Assembly (NCBI RefSeq): GCF_000384075.1
Contig: NZ_KB913025.1
Span: 1,550,198-1,614,197 of the forward strand
Direction: 5' to 3'
Source: Methylovulum miyakonense HT12
Lineage (GTDB): Bacteria > Pseudomonadota > Gammaproteobacteria > Methylococcales > Methylomonadaceae
DNA length: 64,000 nt
The notes beneath the pieces were generated by a model. That model was not told the origin of the DNA. It made no database searches and saw only the letters and a program-made list of their open reading frames with translations. Below, piece after piece: positions 37,092 through 47,462 of this stretch; the stretch's first letter is position 1, and each line of letters opens with the position of its first letter. The translations under genes and the position numbers were made by a program.

Positions 37092-39041
37092 ATGACTGTT
37101 GAAACAAAAAAAGAAACCTTGGGCTTCCAAACCGAAGTCAAGCACCTGTTACATTTGATGATCCATTCCTTGTACAGTAACAAGGAAATTTTTCTGCGCG
37201 AGTTGGTTTCCAACGCGTCCGATGCCGCCGACAAGTTGCGTTTTCTGGCATTGTCCGACGAAAGCCTGTACGAAGGCGACAGCGAGTTAAAAATCCGTTT
37301 GGAATTTGATAAAGAGAAAGGCACGATCACCATTATCGACAACGGTATCGGCATGACCCGCGAAGAAGTGCAGGAGCATATCGGCACGATTGCCAAATCC
37401 GGCACCAAACAATTTTTTGACGCGTTGACGGGCGACCAAGCCAAAGACAGCGAACTGATCGGGCAATTCGGCGTGGGTTTTTACTCGGCGTTTATCGTTG
37501 CTGACAAAGTGACTCTGACCACCCGCAAAGCCGGACAACCCGCCGACCAAGCCACCCGTTGGGAATCGGCGGGCGAAGGCGATTACACGATTGAAACCGT
37601 GGAAAAAGCCGGACGCGGCACCGAAATTGTCCTGCATCTGAAAGAAGCTGAAAGCGAGTTTTTAGACGGTTACCGTATCCGCTCCATCATCCGTAAATTC
37701 TCTGACCATATTTCTTTGCCTATTGTCATGGACAAAGAAGTCGCGCCTAGTTACGACGATGAGCCGGAAGAGGGCGAAGAGCCTAAAGAAAAAGTGGTGC
37801 CGGAAATTGTTGAAGAGACTATCAACAGCGCGTCGGCGTTATGGACTAAGTCGCGTTCAGAAATTTCTGATGACGACTACAACCAGTTCTACAAACACGT
37901 CGGGCACGATTACCAAGACCCATTGACGCACGTCCACAGCAAAGTCGAAGGCACTAACGAATACACCTTGTTGCTGTACGTGCCGGCGCGTGCGCCGTTT
38001 GACTTGTGGGACAGGGATGCCAAACATGGCGTGAAGCTATATATCCGCAAAGTCTTTATCACCGACGATGCCGAGCAATTGATGCCGCGTTATTTGCGTT
38101 TTATCCGGGGCATCATTGATGCAAACTCTTTGCCGCTGAACGTATCGCGTGAAATCCTGCAACAAAGCAAGCAAATCAGCACCATCAAATCCGGTGCGGT
38201 GAAAAAAGTGTTGGGGATGTTGGAAGGGTTGGCGAAGAACGACGCCGAAAAATATGCTAAATTCTGGGGTGATTTTGGCCAAGTCATGAAGGAAGGCGTG
38301 ATTGAAGACCACGCCAACAAAGACCGTATCGCCAAATTGTTGCGCTTTGCCTCCACGCACAATGACTCTAGCGCCCAAGATGTGAGCCTGGAAGATTACG
38401 TCAGCCGTATGAAGGAAGGCCAGGACAAAATCTATTACGTCACGGCGGATAGTTTTGCGGCGGCAAAAAACAGCCCGCATCTGGAAATTTTCCGTAAAAA
38501 AGGCATAGAAGTCCTGTTGTTGTCCGACCGTGTCGACGAATGGCTGGTGACTAACTTAAGCGATTTTGACGACAAGCATTTGCAGTCGGTTGCCAAAGGC
38601 GATTTGGATTTAGGCGCGTTGGACAGTGAAGAAGATAAAAAAGCCCAAGAAGAAGTGGCCCACGATTTCGAATCGGTCCTGAAACAAATCAAAGAGGTGT
38701 TGGGCGACAAAGTCAGCGAAGTGCGTTTAAGCCACCGTCTGACCGAATCCCCAGCGTGTTTGGTCGCCGATGTTTATGGCATGAGCCTGAACATGGAGCG
38801 CATCATGAAAGACGCGGGCCAACTGATGGGCGGTATGGGCATGGGCCGCAAGCCTATCCTTGAAATCAACCCTGGCCATGCTTTGATTGCGCGTTTGAAA
38901 AACGAACAAGATGACACCCGTTTTGGCGATTTGACGCACATCCTGTTTGACCAAGCCATTTTGAGCGAAGGCGGCCAGTTGGATGATCCGGCGGCGTTTG
39001 TGCATAAATTAAATGGCTTGTTGCAAGGTTTGTTGCATTAA
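37092..39041 (+). CDS. htpG: Chaperone HtpG (Hsp90)
   Basis: 649 residues, full length. N-terminal GHKL ATPase: [43 protein letters not shown]. Middle domain with YIRKVFI and [14 protein letters not shown]-terminal dimer domain. Cytoplasmic stress chaperone. A clear terminator follows. Confidence 0.98.
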   Translation: MTVETKKETLGFQTEVKHLLHLMIHSLYSNKEIFLRELVSNASDAADKLRFLALSDESLYEGDSELKIRLEFDKEKGTITIIDNGIGMTREEVQEHIGTIAKSGTKQFFDALTGDQAKDSELIGQFGVGFYSAFIVADKVTLTTRKAGQPADQATRWESAGEGDYTIETVEKAGRGTEIVLHLKEAESEFLDGYRIRSIIRKFSDHISLPIVMDKEVAPSYDDEPEEGEEPKEKVVPEIVEETINSASALWTKSRSEISDDDYNQFYKHVGHDYQDPLTHVHSKVEGTNEYTLLLYVPARAPFDLWDRDAKHGVKLYIRKVFITDDAEQLMPRYLRFIRGIIDANSLPLNVSREILQQSKQISTIKSGAVKKVLGMLEGLAKNDAEKYAKFWGDFGQVMKEGVIEDHANKDRIAKLLRFASTHNDSSAQDVSLEDYVSRMKEGQDKIYYVTADSFAAAKNSPHLEIFRKKGIEVLLLSDRVDEWLVTNLSDFDDKHLQSVAKGDLDLGALDSEEDKKAQEEVAHDFESVLKQIKEVLGDKVSEVRLSHRLTESPACLVADVYGMSLNMERIMKDAGQLMGGMGMGRKPILEINPGHALIARLKNEQDDTRFGDLTHILFDQAILSEGGQLDDPAAFVHKLNGLLQGLLH

Positions 39042-39071
39042 TAGCAGCTTGCATCAACAATAAGCGGTGAC

Positions 39072-39100
39072 AAAAGGCTGGATCATCTCCAGCCTTTTTT
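39072..39100 (+). terminator. Rho-independent terminator of htpG
   Basis: Stem AAAGGCTGGA/TCCAGCCTTT with loop TCATC and a T run, 30 bp after the htpG stop. Confidence 0.9.
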
Positions 39101-39163
39101 ATGGGCGCTTGCTCCATAGGTTTCAGCTTACGTCACTTTCCCGTTTTTGCGGATCACTTTATT

Positions 39164-40192
39164 ATGCAAATCACCGGCCAGACCCAAACAGAAAACAAGC
39201 TTCTTGAAATGGCGTTTGTCCCTGACGCCATTTATGTGCCTCCAGGCAAAAACCATCCGGGCGGGTTGTTCGACAATAACCTTAAACCGATACCCCAAGC
39301 TGTTAGCCGCAGGGACCGGCAGATTTGGCTGTCAAAGCCCCTGGCCAATCAGGATATTGATGTTGGACGTCTCCCGCAAATACAAAGCGATAAGCCGTAT
39401 TTTTTTATTGGTGATGTGAAGGATCATTTTGGCCATTTTTTGCTTGAATCAACATCAAGGCTTTGGCCCTTGCTTTATCTCCCGCCTGCATTCGCAGGGC
39501 GGTATTTGTATTGCAGCAAAAACAGGTCTCCGGCAGTGCTGGAAAAACCGTTTATCAAAGAAATTTTTGCTTGCTTTTCTTTGTCTCCCCAGGATTTTGT
39601 CGCTTATCAACAACCGTGCAGGATCAAGAACGTCTTTGTTGCCGCCCCGGCATTTGAAATACGTTTGCAGGGCCGGCCTATTTTCCGCCAATCCATGCAA
39701 CATGTCGGCAATACCTTAGCCGGTAATCTTTCTGAAATTAACAACACTAATTTGACGCCAGTATATTTATCAAAATCTAAGTTGGTTGGTGGCGTATCCA
39801 GAATTATCAATGAAGTGGCGATTGAAGAAAGCTTGCGCCAAAAAGGCGTTGATATATGGCACCCGGAAACAGTCGGTTTAGCTGAACAAGTAAGGGAGCT
39901 GTCCCGCAGAAAGTATATTATGGGTTCGGTGGGTTCGGCTTTCCATACCTTGCTCTGTTGCCCCGGTGGCAAAATTATTTCAGGCATTAACTTAGGGGAA
40001 AAGCTTTATTCCAGCTATATCATTATTGATGAACTTTGCGGTAACGTCGGAAAGTACGAATCAGGCGAAAATGTTGGCATTAGCTTATCCACAGATGCTG
40101 GCCTGGATAAAAAATCCAGTTTCATCAATACCTTTTATGCGGCCAATCCCGGACGTTTTGCGGACACCCTGTTGCGCAATATGGGCTTGTGA
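39164..40192 (+). CDS. Glycosyltransferase family 61 (DUF563) protein
   Basis: 342 residues from the ATG at 39164; an earlier in-frame ATG at 39101 abuts the htpG terminator. GT61 features: FFIGDVKDHFGHFLLESTSRLW (the conserved NxxHF-like region), LSRRKYIMGSVGSAFHTLLCCP near the C-terminus. Likely adds a sugar (xylose or GlcNAc type donors are known) to a surface glycan. First of six genes for glycan assembly and sulfation. Confidence 0.85.
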   Translation: MQITGQTQTENKLLEMAFVPDAIYVPPGKNHPGGLFDNNLKPIPQAVSRRDRQIWLSKPLANQDIDVGRLPQIQSDKPYFFIGDVKDHFGHFLLESTSRLWPLLYLPPAFAGRYLYCSKNRSPAVLEKPFIKEIFACFSLSPQDFVAYQQPCRIKNVFVAAPAFEIRLQGRPIFRQSMQHVGNTLAGNLSEINNTNLTPVYLSKSKLVGGVSRIINEVAIEESLRQKGVDIWHPETVGLAEQVRELSRRKYIMGSVGSAFHTLLCCPGGKIISGINLGEKLYSSYIIIDELCGNVGKYESGENVGISLSTDAGLDKKSSFINTFYAANPGRFADTLLRNMGL

Positions 40193-40461
40193 TGGCAAGC
40201 CTTTCCGGCGTTCCGACAGGGCCTTGGCCGGGTTTTTAAAAGGCGCATTGAATTGCGGCACAAAAACCTCAAGGTTCACCATCAATAAATGTTAATTTCT
40301 TCACAAATAGCATAAAATTGCCGGATTTTGGGTTTGCTTGGCCTGATCCGGCCATCCTGCCACCCGCTTACAATTGGAAAAATCCTGTATGGATGAATGG
40401 GCGTGTTTACGGGCCGGTTTGTGGTTTGCAATTAACCTGATTGCGTGATTTTACCCGTTTA

Positions 40462-41391
40462 ATGGCCATCATTATGACCTTCCCTTTCCGTGTGCATATC
40501 CATTTGGGGGCGCATAAAACCGCAACGACGTTTATCCAAAATTGGCTGATGCAGAATACGGCTCTGTTGCGTGGCAACCAGGTGGCCTATATCCCGTTGG
40601 ACACCCTACGTAAACGCTTTTCGCCTTGCTTTTTGAAGCTGGTCAGGGCTAGCCAAGCGTCATCCTTTGCTTCTGCATCGGAATTGGCCGATAAAATCCG
40701 TGGCATCATCAAGGCCGACATTGAATCCTCAGGTTTTGATTTTGCGTCCACCCGGTTATTGGTGCTTTCTGAAGAAAATTTGTTAGGCGTGATGGGGCCG
40801 TTAACCCAAACAGGTGTTTTGTATCCGGCTTTAAAAATGAAAATGCACTGCCTGGCGGCGGTATTTGAAGGTTGCGACGTGCAAGCCTTTATGGCGATCC
40901 GCAATTACCAGGAGTTTTATCCGTCGGCTTATGCGGAAACGCTTAGGGGCGGGCACATCAAGCCATTTGGGCGGTTTATGGATAATTTGGATTTGTCCGG
41001 CAATTCCTGGCTGGGGGTGGTGCAAACGGTTGAAGCCGCATTGGGGCCTTTGAAGCTTTGGCCTTACGAGTCGTTCCGGGCTAACGTAGGCCAAATTTTA
41101 GGCACTTTGTTGGGTATTCAGGTCACGCCTGACATGATCCGCAAACAAGCCCCGGTGAGGCCGTCTTTGACCCAAAAAGGCCTGGAGGTGGTGATGCGTA
41201 GCCAAGGCAACCTGTCGGCGGTGGAACTGAAACGGCTGGTGAATTTATTGAGCGACAGGATGGTTTTTGAGCCGCCGGACGCCCCCATCATGATCCCCGA
41301 TAGTTTGATCAGGGGGCAATTGGATGCAAAATATGGGGATGAGCTTGAACAATTGGCAGGCCGGTTCATCGTCAATGTCCCTGGCCGATAA
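40462..41391 (+). CDS. Sulfotransferase-like protein
   Basis: 309 residues if the ATG at 40462 is used; an ATG four codons on is equally good. HIHLGAHKTATTFIQNWL is the PAPS 5'-phosphosulfate loop of sulfotransferases. The 3'-phosphate loop is less clear (VQAFMAIRNYQEFYPSAY). Likely modifies the glycan made by neighbours. Confidence 0.7.
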   Translation: MAIIMTFPFRVHIHLGAHKTATTFIQNWLMQNTALLRGNQVAYIPLDTLRKRFSPCFLKLVRASQASSFASASELADKIRGIIKADIESSGFDFASTRLLVLSEENLLGVMGPLTQTGVLYPALKMKMHCLAAVFEGCDVQAFMAIRNYQEFYPSAYAETLRGGHIKPFGRFMDNLDLSGNSWLGVVQTVEAALGPLKLWPYESFRANVGQILGTLLGIQVTPDMIRKQAPVRPSLTQKGLEVVMRSQGNLSAVELKRLVNLLSDRMVFEPPDAPIMIPDSLIRGQLDAKYGDELEQLAGRFIVNVPGR

Positions 41392-41506
41392 GTCTGGCGC
41401 CCGATGCTTCCTTTGGGCGTTGCCCGTGGCTCAATGGCTTGCCAAAGCGCCACGTAACCCTATAGTGTAAATTTTTGGACGACCTTCCTTTAACGACTGC
41501 GTTTGC

Positions 41507-42346
41507 ATGAACCAATTACCTTCTTTTCTCTGTATCGGCGCCCAAAAAGCCGCTACATCCTGGCTTTATGGGCAATTACGCCAGCATCCGGGCATTTGGC
41601 TCCCGCCGATCAAAGAGCTGCATTATTTTGACCATTTGTATTGCCCGGACAACCGTTCCTGGACCCGTTGGCATATACAGCAAGGTGCCCGGAAGCTGAT
41701 CAAACATCAGCTTAACCACGCCAAAGCGATTGATTTTAAGTATGTCGCTTACCTTGCCGGCATGGCGTCCGAGCCTATGTTCACGGAAGCCTGGTATGGG
41801 CAGGCTTTTGACCGCCCGGCTGCCAAGGGCAGGGTTTTAGGGGACATTACCCCCGAATATTGCGCGATTGGCGATGCCGGTATCGCCCACGTCAAACGCC
41901 TGTTGGGCGAGGTGAAGATTATCTGGATTATCCGCGATCCGGTCAGGAGGGCGTTGTCACAGTTGCGTATGAATGCCCAACGGCGGGGGGTGGATGATGG
42001 CGCGCCGGAAGAAAAATGGCTGGAATTGGCGGCCTCCCCGGAAATTACCAATAGGGGGGATTATGCCGATTATATCCCGCGTTGGGTAAGCCAATTCGGG
42101 CCGTCAGGCATACTGTTCATCCCTTTCCAGCACATCGCCCAACAGCCACAGGCGGTATTGCGGGAAATAGAAAGCTTTGTGGGCGTAGGGCGATGGGACG
42201 GCTACAATTCGATGGATGAAAAAGTCCATGCCACCCGTGCTTATGCCATACATGAAGGGGTTATCGCCTATTTCAACGGGCTGTTCCAACCGCAATACCA
42301 ATTCCTGCGAGATTATTTTGCTGACGATTTTGTTAAGGCGATTTAA
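41507..42346 (+). CDS. PAPS-dependent sulfotransferase
   Basis: 279 residues. 5'-PSB loop CIGAQKAATSWLYGQL (residues 8-23) and 3'-PB motif IIWIIRDPVRRALSQL are intact, with the conserved Ser. Resembles heparan/glycan-type sulfotransferases. Stop overlaps the next start as TAATG. Confidence 0.9.
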   Translation: MNQLPSFLCIGAQKAATSWLYGQLRQHPGIWLPPIKELHYFDHLYCPDNRSWTRWHIQQGARKLIKHQLNHAKAIDFKYVAYLAGMASEPMFTEAWYGQAFDRPAAKGRVLGDITPEYCAIGDAGIAHVKRLLGEVKIIWIIRDPVRRALSQLRMNAQRRGVDDGAPEEKWLELAASPEITNRGDYADYIPRWVSQFGPSGILFIPFQHIAQQPQAVLREIESFVGVGRWDGYNSMDEKVHATRAYAIHEGVIAYFNGLFQPQYQFLRDYFADDFVKAI

Positions 42347-43368
42347 TGGGTAAGTTGGTTGTTTTTTTGCAAAAACTCGTCCGCTTTTTTTACAAAGCCA
42401 TATCCCTCCGTCTTACCGCCCGTCGGCATGGCCACGACCTGACGGCCGTGCGCGACTGTACCGCGCACATTAAAGCCGGTGATATGCTTGCATTCGTCGT
42501 GTTGCGTAATGAGGCGGTACGCATCCCTTATTTTTTGGATTATTACCGGAAGCTCGGCGTTGACCATTTTTTGTTTGTGGACAATGCTTCCGATGATGGT
42601 TTTATGGCGGTTATTGGTGCGGCCCAGGATTGCTCGGTCTGGCATACCGGCGCCAGTTATAAGGCGGCAAAGTTTGGTGTGCATTGGCTGAACTTTTTGC
42701 TCGGCAAATATGGCACAGGGCATTGGTGCTTGACCTTGGATCCCGATGAATTCCTGGTCTATCCCTATAGCCACAGCAGGTCATTGCACGAATTGGCCCG
42801 CTACCTTGGGCAGGAAGGCAAGCAGTCATTTTTTACCCTGATGTTGGACATGTACAGTGAAGGCGACGTGGACGACGCGCTTTACCATGCTGGCCAAGAC
42901 CCGTTGGAAGTTTGCCCGTGGTTTGACGGGACGGGCTATTACCAGGACAAGCGCCCCCATTACGGCGAATGGTGGATACGTGGCGGGGTACGGCGGCGGG
43001 AGTTTTTTGCCGACCAGCCGCATTTGTCCCCCGCCCTGAACAAAACCGTATTGGTCAAATGGCGCTGGTATTATGCGTACATTGCGTCGACGCATATTGT
43101 TTGGCCGAACCGGCTTAACAACCCGCATTTTGCCGATACCCTGGCGCCCACGGGCTGTCTGCTGCATTTTAAATACTTGGCGTTATTGCGGGAAAAGGCC
43201 GAAGAAGAACTGGAGCGCAAACAGCATTATGCCGGCTCGTTTGAATATAACCGCTACCTTTCCGGGTTAAACAAAAAAACCCGTTTATGGACTGAAGCGT
43301 CGGTACGTTTTCAGGGTTGGCAGCAATGTGTTGATTTAGGGCTTATGAACATTGGGCGATGGTTTTGA
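42346..43368 (+). CDS. Glycosyltransferase family 2-like (Glyco_tranf_2_4)
   Basis: 340 residues. FVVLRNEAVRIPYFLDYYRKLGV, VDNASDDG and LDPDEFLVYP (the DxD-type motif) are the GT2/GT92-like signature. Cytoplasmic or membrane-associated. Tightly packed between the sulfotransferase and the GT14-like gene. Confidence 0.87.
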   Translation: MGKLVVFLQKLVRFFYKAISLRLTARRHGHDLTAVRDCTAHIKAGDMLAFVVLRNEAVRIPYFLDYYRKLGVDHFLFVDNASDDGFMAVIGAAQDCSVWHTGASYKAAKFGVHWLNFLLGKYGTGHWCLTLDPDEFLVYPYSHSRSLHELARYLGQEGKQSFFTLMLDMYSEGDVDDALYHAGQDPLEVCPWFDGTGYYQDKRPHYGEWWIRGGVRRREFFADQPHLSPALNKTVLVKWRWYYAYIASTHIVWPNRLNNPHFADTLAPTGCLLHFKYLALLREKAEEELERKQHYAGSFEYNRYLSGLNKKTRLWTEASVRFQGWQQCVDLGLMNIGRWF

Positions 43369-43370
43369 GC

Positions 43371-44912
43371 ATGAGATTAGCGTTTGTTATTTTGGCGCAT
43401 GATGATGCCGATAACCTGTTCCGGCTAATAAAACGTTTGCTGGCGGACGATAATCTGGTGGTGGTGCATTGGGACAAAAACAATCCCTTGGATATTCAGT
43501 CCGCCGCGCAAGATAGGGTTGATGCCAGCGCCTTGCCCCGCCTGCGTTTTGCCCGCCGTGTCGCGGTGGAATGGGGGCGGTGGTCTATGGTGCAGGCCAC
43601 CTTGGCCGCGTTGGAAGAATTGGAGCAATCGGGCGCGGTGGTGGATTATGTGGTGCTGCTCAGTGGCGCCGATTATCCTCTCAAACCTATCCACAAACTG
43701 AAAGCGTTCCTGGCCCAGGGCGGGGGACGCGAATATATCGAATGTGTTGACCTGGAGCGTGACGCCTGGGTGGTCAAAGGGCTGGTCCATGAACGTTACC
43801 AGCAATATCACTACTTGAATTGGCGCGAATATCCCAAGCTATTCAGTTTTATGGTGTCCTTACAGAAAAAGTTAGGGATTCGGCGCCGGCTTCCCGATAA
43901 GCTTAGGGCCCATCTGGGTTCGCAGTGGTGGGCATTGACGTGGCCGACCTTGCAACAAATTTTACGGATAAGCCGCCGCAAAGCGATCCGTCATTTTTTT
44001 AAAACCACCTGGGCGCCAGACGAGCTGTTTTTCCAAACCCTGGTCGCCGCCTTAGTGCCTAGTGAACGGATTGCCGGCAGCGGGGTGACGTTTTACCATT
44101 TCAGCCATCAGGGGCGGCCACTGGTGTTTTACAATGACCATTTCGGTTTCCTTACCCGGCAAGATTATTTTTTTGCCCGTAAATTGTCTACGGAAGCGTC
44201 GGGTTTGCGTGACCAATTGGATGGCTTTATCGACAATGCCGCCGCTCCAGTCAAGCCAATGAAGGCCTTGGCAAAACAATTGGGCGACTATGACCGTTTC
44301 ATCGCCGTACAATGGCGGGGCCTTCCAGGACGCCGGATCATCGGCCGGCAACAAGATGCTTGGTACGGTGATCTGGAATGGAACAAGCGGCCTTATTTTG
44401 CCCTGATCTGTTATCAGGAGGCTAAGCTTGAGCCGCTAAGGCGGGCATTGAACGCTTTGCCAAACGTTTGCTGTTATGGCGAAATTTTTCACGGCGACCG
44501 CATAGATTACGGCCTTCCTGGAAAAGGGCATCCGTTTTATCACGAACATAAAACCGCATTACGCGATATGAAACGGCCCAATTTCTTATGTGATTTGCTG
44601 CACGCCAATCCAGGGCAATTGCTGGGATTTGTCTTGCGTTTGCCGAGCGGCAATGAAATGGAGAAAGTGGTGATTTTTGACCCTCAAGCCGCGCCTATTT
44701 ACGTGTTGCCTGATGGCCAATATTTGGAAAGCGGTGCCATTAATTGGCAGGGAGCATTTGATAATATGATTTTGCACGATAACCTGGCCGAAATCCGTCG
44801 TGCCGGAAAACCCTGTTTGGTGCTGGCAACCCGCAACCACGGGCTTCCGGCTGCTAGCATCACACAAGTGGCCGAGCATATCGGCAGGTTGCAGATAGGG
44901 CTTGCATGTTAA
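43371..44912 (+). CDS. GT14-like glycosyltransferase fused to a sulfotransferase-like domain
   Basis: 513 residues. Residues 1-280 resemble core-2/I-branching beta-1,6-GlcNAc transferases (LAFVILAHDDADNLFRLI, YVVLLSGADYPLKPI, HLGSQWWALTW, PDELFFQTLV). From about 330, YFALICYQEAKLEPLRRAL and NVCCYGEIFHGD resemble sulfotransferase-family proteins, followed by an acceptor-like tail. One protein may both add and sulfate a sugar. The ATG at 43371 lies two bases past the previous stop. Confidence 0.75.
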   Translation: MRLAFVILAHDDADNLFRLIKRLLADDNLVVVHWDKNNPLDIQSAAQDRVDASALPRLRFARRVAVEWGRWSMVQATLAALEELEQSGAVVDYVVLLSGADYPLKPIHKLKAFLAQGGGREYIECVDLERDAWVVKGLVHERYQQYHYLNWREYPKLFSFMVSLQKKLGIRRRLPDKLRAHLGSQWWALTWPTLQQILRISRRKAIRHFFKTTWAPDELFFQTLVAALVPSERIAGSGVTFYHFSHQGRPLVFYNDHFGFLTRQDYFFARKLSTEASGLRDQLDGFIDNAAAPVKPMKALAKQLGDYDRFIAVQWRGLPGRRIIGRQQDAWYGDLEWNKRPYFALICYQEAKLEPLRRALNALPNVCCYGEIFHGDRIDYGLPGKGHPFYHEHKTALRDMKRPNFLCDLLHANPGQLLGFVLRLPSGNEMEKVVIFDPQAAPIYVLPDGQYLESGAINWQGAFDNMILHDNLAEIRRAGKPCLVLATRNHGLPAASITQVAEHIGRLQIGLAC

Positions 44913-45910
44913 GTTTTTGGGGGATGCTAGGCCAGTTTGCCGTCAATTTCCAAGAACGCCCGATGTTTATGGAATGCTCTGCGAAAGCGACTTCCCGCAT
45001 TGCCAATAAACGCTTGGTGATGACCTTGCTGGTCAGGAATGAAGCCGATGTCATCGAAGGCAACCTGCGCTTCCATCTCGACCATGGCGTTGATTTTATT
45101 GTTGCGACCGACAACGGGTCTAGCGATGGCACCACGGAGATTCTCGAAGAATATGCCAAGCAAGGCGTGGTGCATCTGATCCATGAGCCCAGCCGCATTT
45201 TTCAGCAACGCGCGTGGGTGAACACGATGGGGGCCTTGGCTTATTCGGCGTTTGCGGCGGACATGATTTTCCATGCCGATGCCGATGAGATTTGGCATCC
45301 CGGTAGCGGCTCCTTAAAAACCGAATTATGCGCCAACCATCATGTGGATGTGTTGTCGGTTCCGGTCAGGAATATGCTGATCGCCAATAAGGGCGGTGAG
45401 GAATGCTTCCCTGCGGATGTCATTTATGAAGTCAGCAGCCCGATAACCAAATCCGCCCATAAAGTGATGGATGAAGTGAATTGGCGTTCGTTTTTATTGT
45501 ACCGTTATCCGAACAAGGTCATTTACACCACCCGCCAGGGCTATTTGGAAGTGGTGCAGGGCAACCATGATGTGCTCCCCAAGTATTGGCAAAATTACAC
45601 CAAACAGCCGTCTTGTGACATTGAAGTGCTGCATTTTCCGGTGCGTGGATACGAGCAATTTTGCCGGAAAATCATCAATAATGGCGAAGGCCTGGAAAAT
45701 CTGGAACAGTGCTTTGGTAGCAAGCCGATCCATGCCTGGCATGTGAAACGCTGGTACGCGCTTTATAAATCCGGCCAGTTGGATGAAGAATATGAGCGCT
45801 TGCTGAATTTGGACGCTTACGTGGACAAAGGCATCTTGTCGCCTTTGAGCCATCAAAAACGGCAAATACTGAGTTACTTTGAGAATTACGTTGGCATGTT
45901 GGCTGAATGA
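44906..45910 (+). CDS. Glycosyltransferase family 2-like (Glyco_tranf_2_4)
   Basis: 334 residues. VMTLLVRNEADVIEGNLRFH, DNGSSDGTTEIL and FHADADEIWHP mark the nucleotide-sugar site. Overlaps the GT14-like gene by seven bases. The true start may be a later ATG (44963, MECSAKATS). Paralogue of the protein at 42346. Confidence 0.85.
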   Translation: MLSFWGMLGQFAVNFQERPMFMECSAKATSRIANKRLVMTLLVRNEADVIEGNLRFHLDHGVDFIVATDNGSSDGTTEILEEYAKQGVVHLIHEPSRIFQQRAWVNTMGALAYSAFAADMIFHADADEIWHPGSGSLKTELCANHHVDVLSVPVRNMLIANKGGEECFPADVIYEVSSPITKSAHKVMDEVNWRSFLLYRYPNKVIYTTRQGYLEVVQGNHDVLPKYWQNYTKQPSCDIEVLHFPVRGYEQFCRKIINNGEGLENLEQCFGSKPIHAWHVKRWYALYKSGQLDEEYERLLNLDAYVDKGILSPLSHQKRQILSYFENYVGMLAE

Positions 45911-45962
45911 TAGTGGCCGTCCTGGACGGCTTAAACCTTTTGAAAACTTTTCGGGATAACCC

Positions 45963-46466
45963 ATGATGGCGGCTGCACGTAAATTGATGGGGTTCTGCTT
46001 GGCAATTGCCCTGGTCTGGCTGGTTGTGGCTGAAATGCCGCGCCCGCTGGCCGTGGCCCCTGATTTGGCCTTGACCACCATTACCGGCAAGCAAATTGAC
46101 CTTAAAGCCTTGCGCGGCAAACCTGTCGTTGTGACGTTTTGGGCGACCGATTGCCCCGGCTGCATTAAAGAAATCCCACATCTTATTGAATTGTACGAGG
46201 ATTACCATGCACGCGGCCTGGAGCTGATTGCGGTGGCCATGTACTATGACCCGCCCAGCCATGTGGTTGCCATGAGCGAGGCTCGGCAATTGCCTTATCC
46301 GGTCGTGTTGGACTTAAAAGCCAGCTATGCGCGGGCTTTTGGCCAAGTGGCCTTGACCCCGACGACGTTTCTGGTCGCCCCGGATGGGCGTATCGCCTTG
46401 CAGTACACGGGCTTGGCTGATAACCCAGCGCTGAAAAACGCCATTGAAACCTTTTTGAAAGGATAA
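45963..46466 (+). CDS. Membrane-anchored thioredoxin-like (TlpA/redoxin) protein
   Basis: 167 residues. N-terminal membrane segment (LMGFCLAIALVWLVV) and a redoxin domain with the active site WATDCPGCIKE. Periplasmic thiol-disulfide exchange is likely. Sits three bases before hemJ. Confidence 0.87.
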   Translation: MMAAARKLMGFCLAIALVWLVVAEMPRPLAVAPDLALTTITGKQIDLKALRGKPVVVTFWATDCPGCIKEIPHLIELYEDYHARGLELIAVAMYYDPPSHVVAMSEARQLPYPVVLDLKASYARAFGQVALTPTTFLVAPDGRIALQYTGLADNPALKNAIETFLKG

Positions 46467-46468
46467 TT

Positions 46469-46894
46469 ATGCTTTGGTTAAAAGCCCTACATTTAATCTT
46501 TATGGTGACCTGGTTCGCAGGCCTGTTTTATCTGCCGCGCCTATTTGTCTACCACGCCATGAGCGATGATGCCATCAGCAATGAGCGCTTTAAGGTGATG
46601 GAGCGTAAACTGTATTTCGGCATCATGACCCCCGGTATGGTTGCGACTTGGGTTTTCGGGGTCTGGATGTTGGCTGATTATGCCTGGGCCGCGTATGCCA
46701 GCAGCGGCTGGCTACATGCCAAATTGGCCTTGCTGGTGTTGCTGGTTGTTTATCATGGGTATTGTGGCGTTTGGCTATTGGCTTTTAAACATGACCGGAA
46801 CCGGCATTCCCATGTTTTTTATCGGTGGATGAACGAAGTGCCAGTGTTCTTTTTATTAGGGATTGTGATTTTGGCGGTTGTCAAACCATTTTAA
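46469..46894 (+). CDS. hemJ: HemJ-type protoporphyrinogen IX oxidase
   Basis: 141 residues, four helices. WLKALHLIFMVTWFAGLFYLPRL gives the conserved His and the arginine; GWLHAKLALLVLLVVYHG gives further conserved residues. Oxidises protoporphyrinogen in heme synthesis. Confidence 0.9.
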   Translation: MLWLKALHLIFMVTWFAGLFYLPRLFVYHAMSDDAISNERFKVMERKLYFGIMTPGMVATWVFGVWMLADYAWAAYASSGWLHAKLALLVLLVVYHGYCGVWLLAFKHDRNRHSHVFYRWMNEVPVFFLLGIVILAVVKPF

Positions 46895-46937
46895 TTGCAC
46901 CACCCGGTTTTTGTAGGCAGAGACAGGAAAAAGGCTC

Positions 46938-47450
46938 ATGTTCGAGATCATAAAGAGGCTGTTTGATATTTGTCTGTTTAGGAAAGGCCCCCAGGATTTG
47001 CCCCGCCAGGCCTTTTTGCTGTACCTATTGGTTTTCTTTAATGTCCTGGTCAGCTTTTTGATCCTGCACATGGGCAATACTGGCTTTAAGTCAGCGTTGC
47101 AAGCCGCCACCGGCCCTATCTTGGAAATGTGTTTTTGTGCGTTTACCCTTTTTTGCTTCGGGAAATTGCCACGGTACCAACAAACCCTATCGGCTTTGCT
47201 GGGCACGGACGCGCTGATCAGCTTTTTCGCCTTGCCAGTGATGGCGACCATGATGGTGGGGCAAGGGGGGCTGGGCGCATTTTTATTGATGGCAGGTTTG
47301 ATTATCTGGCATTGGGCGGTTATCGGGCATATTTTGCGGCACGCCTTAGGGCAGCATTTAAGTTTTAGTTTAGGGGTGGCGTTGTTATATTTGCTGGCAT
47401 CTTATAAAGTAATGGCTTTGCTGTTCCCAGAAGCACCCAACGTTAATTAA
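46938..47450 (+). CDS. Membrane protein of unknown function
   Basis: 170 residues, five helices, no recognised motif; general YIP1-like spacing only. Follows hemJ in the same direction with a 43-bp gap. Real by length and codon usage, role unknown. Confidence 0.65.
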   Translation: MFEIIKRLFDICLFRKGPQDLPRQAFLLYLLVFFNVLVSFLILHMGNTGFKSALQAATGPILEMCFCAFTLFCFGKLPRYQQTLSALLGTDALISFFALPVMATMMVGQGGLGAFLLMAGLIIWHWAVIGHILRHALGQHLSFSLGVALLYLLASYKVMALLFPEAPNVN

Positions 47451-47462
47451 AGAGAGGCGATT

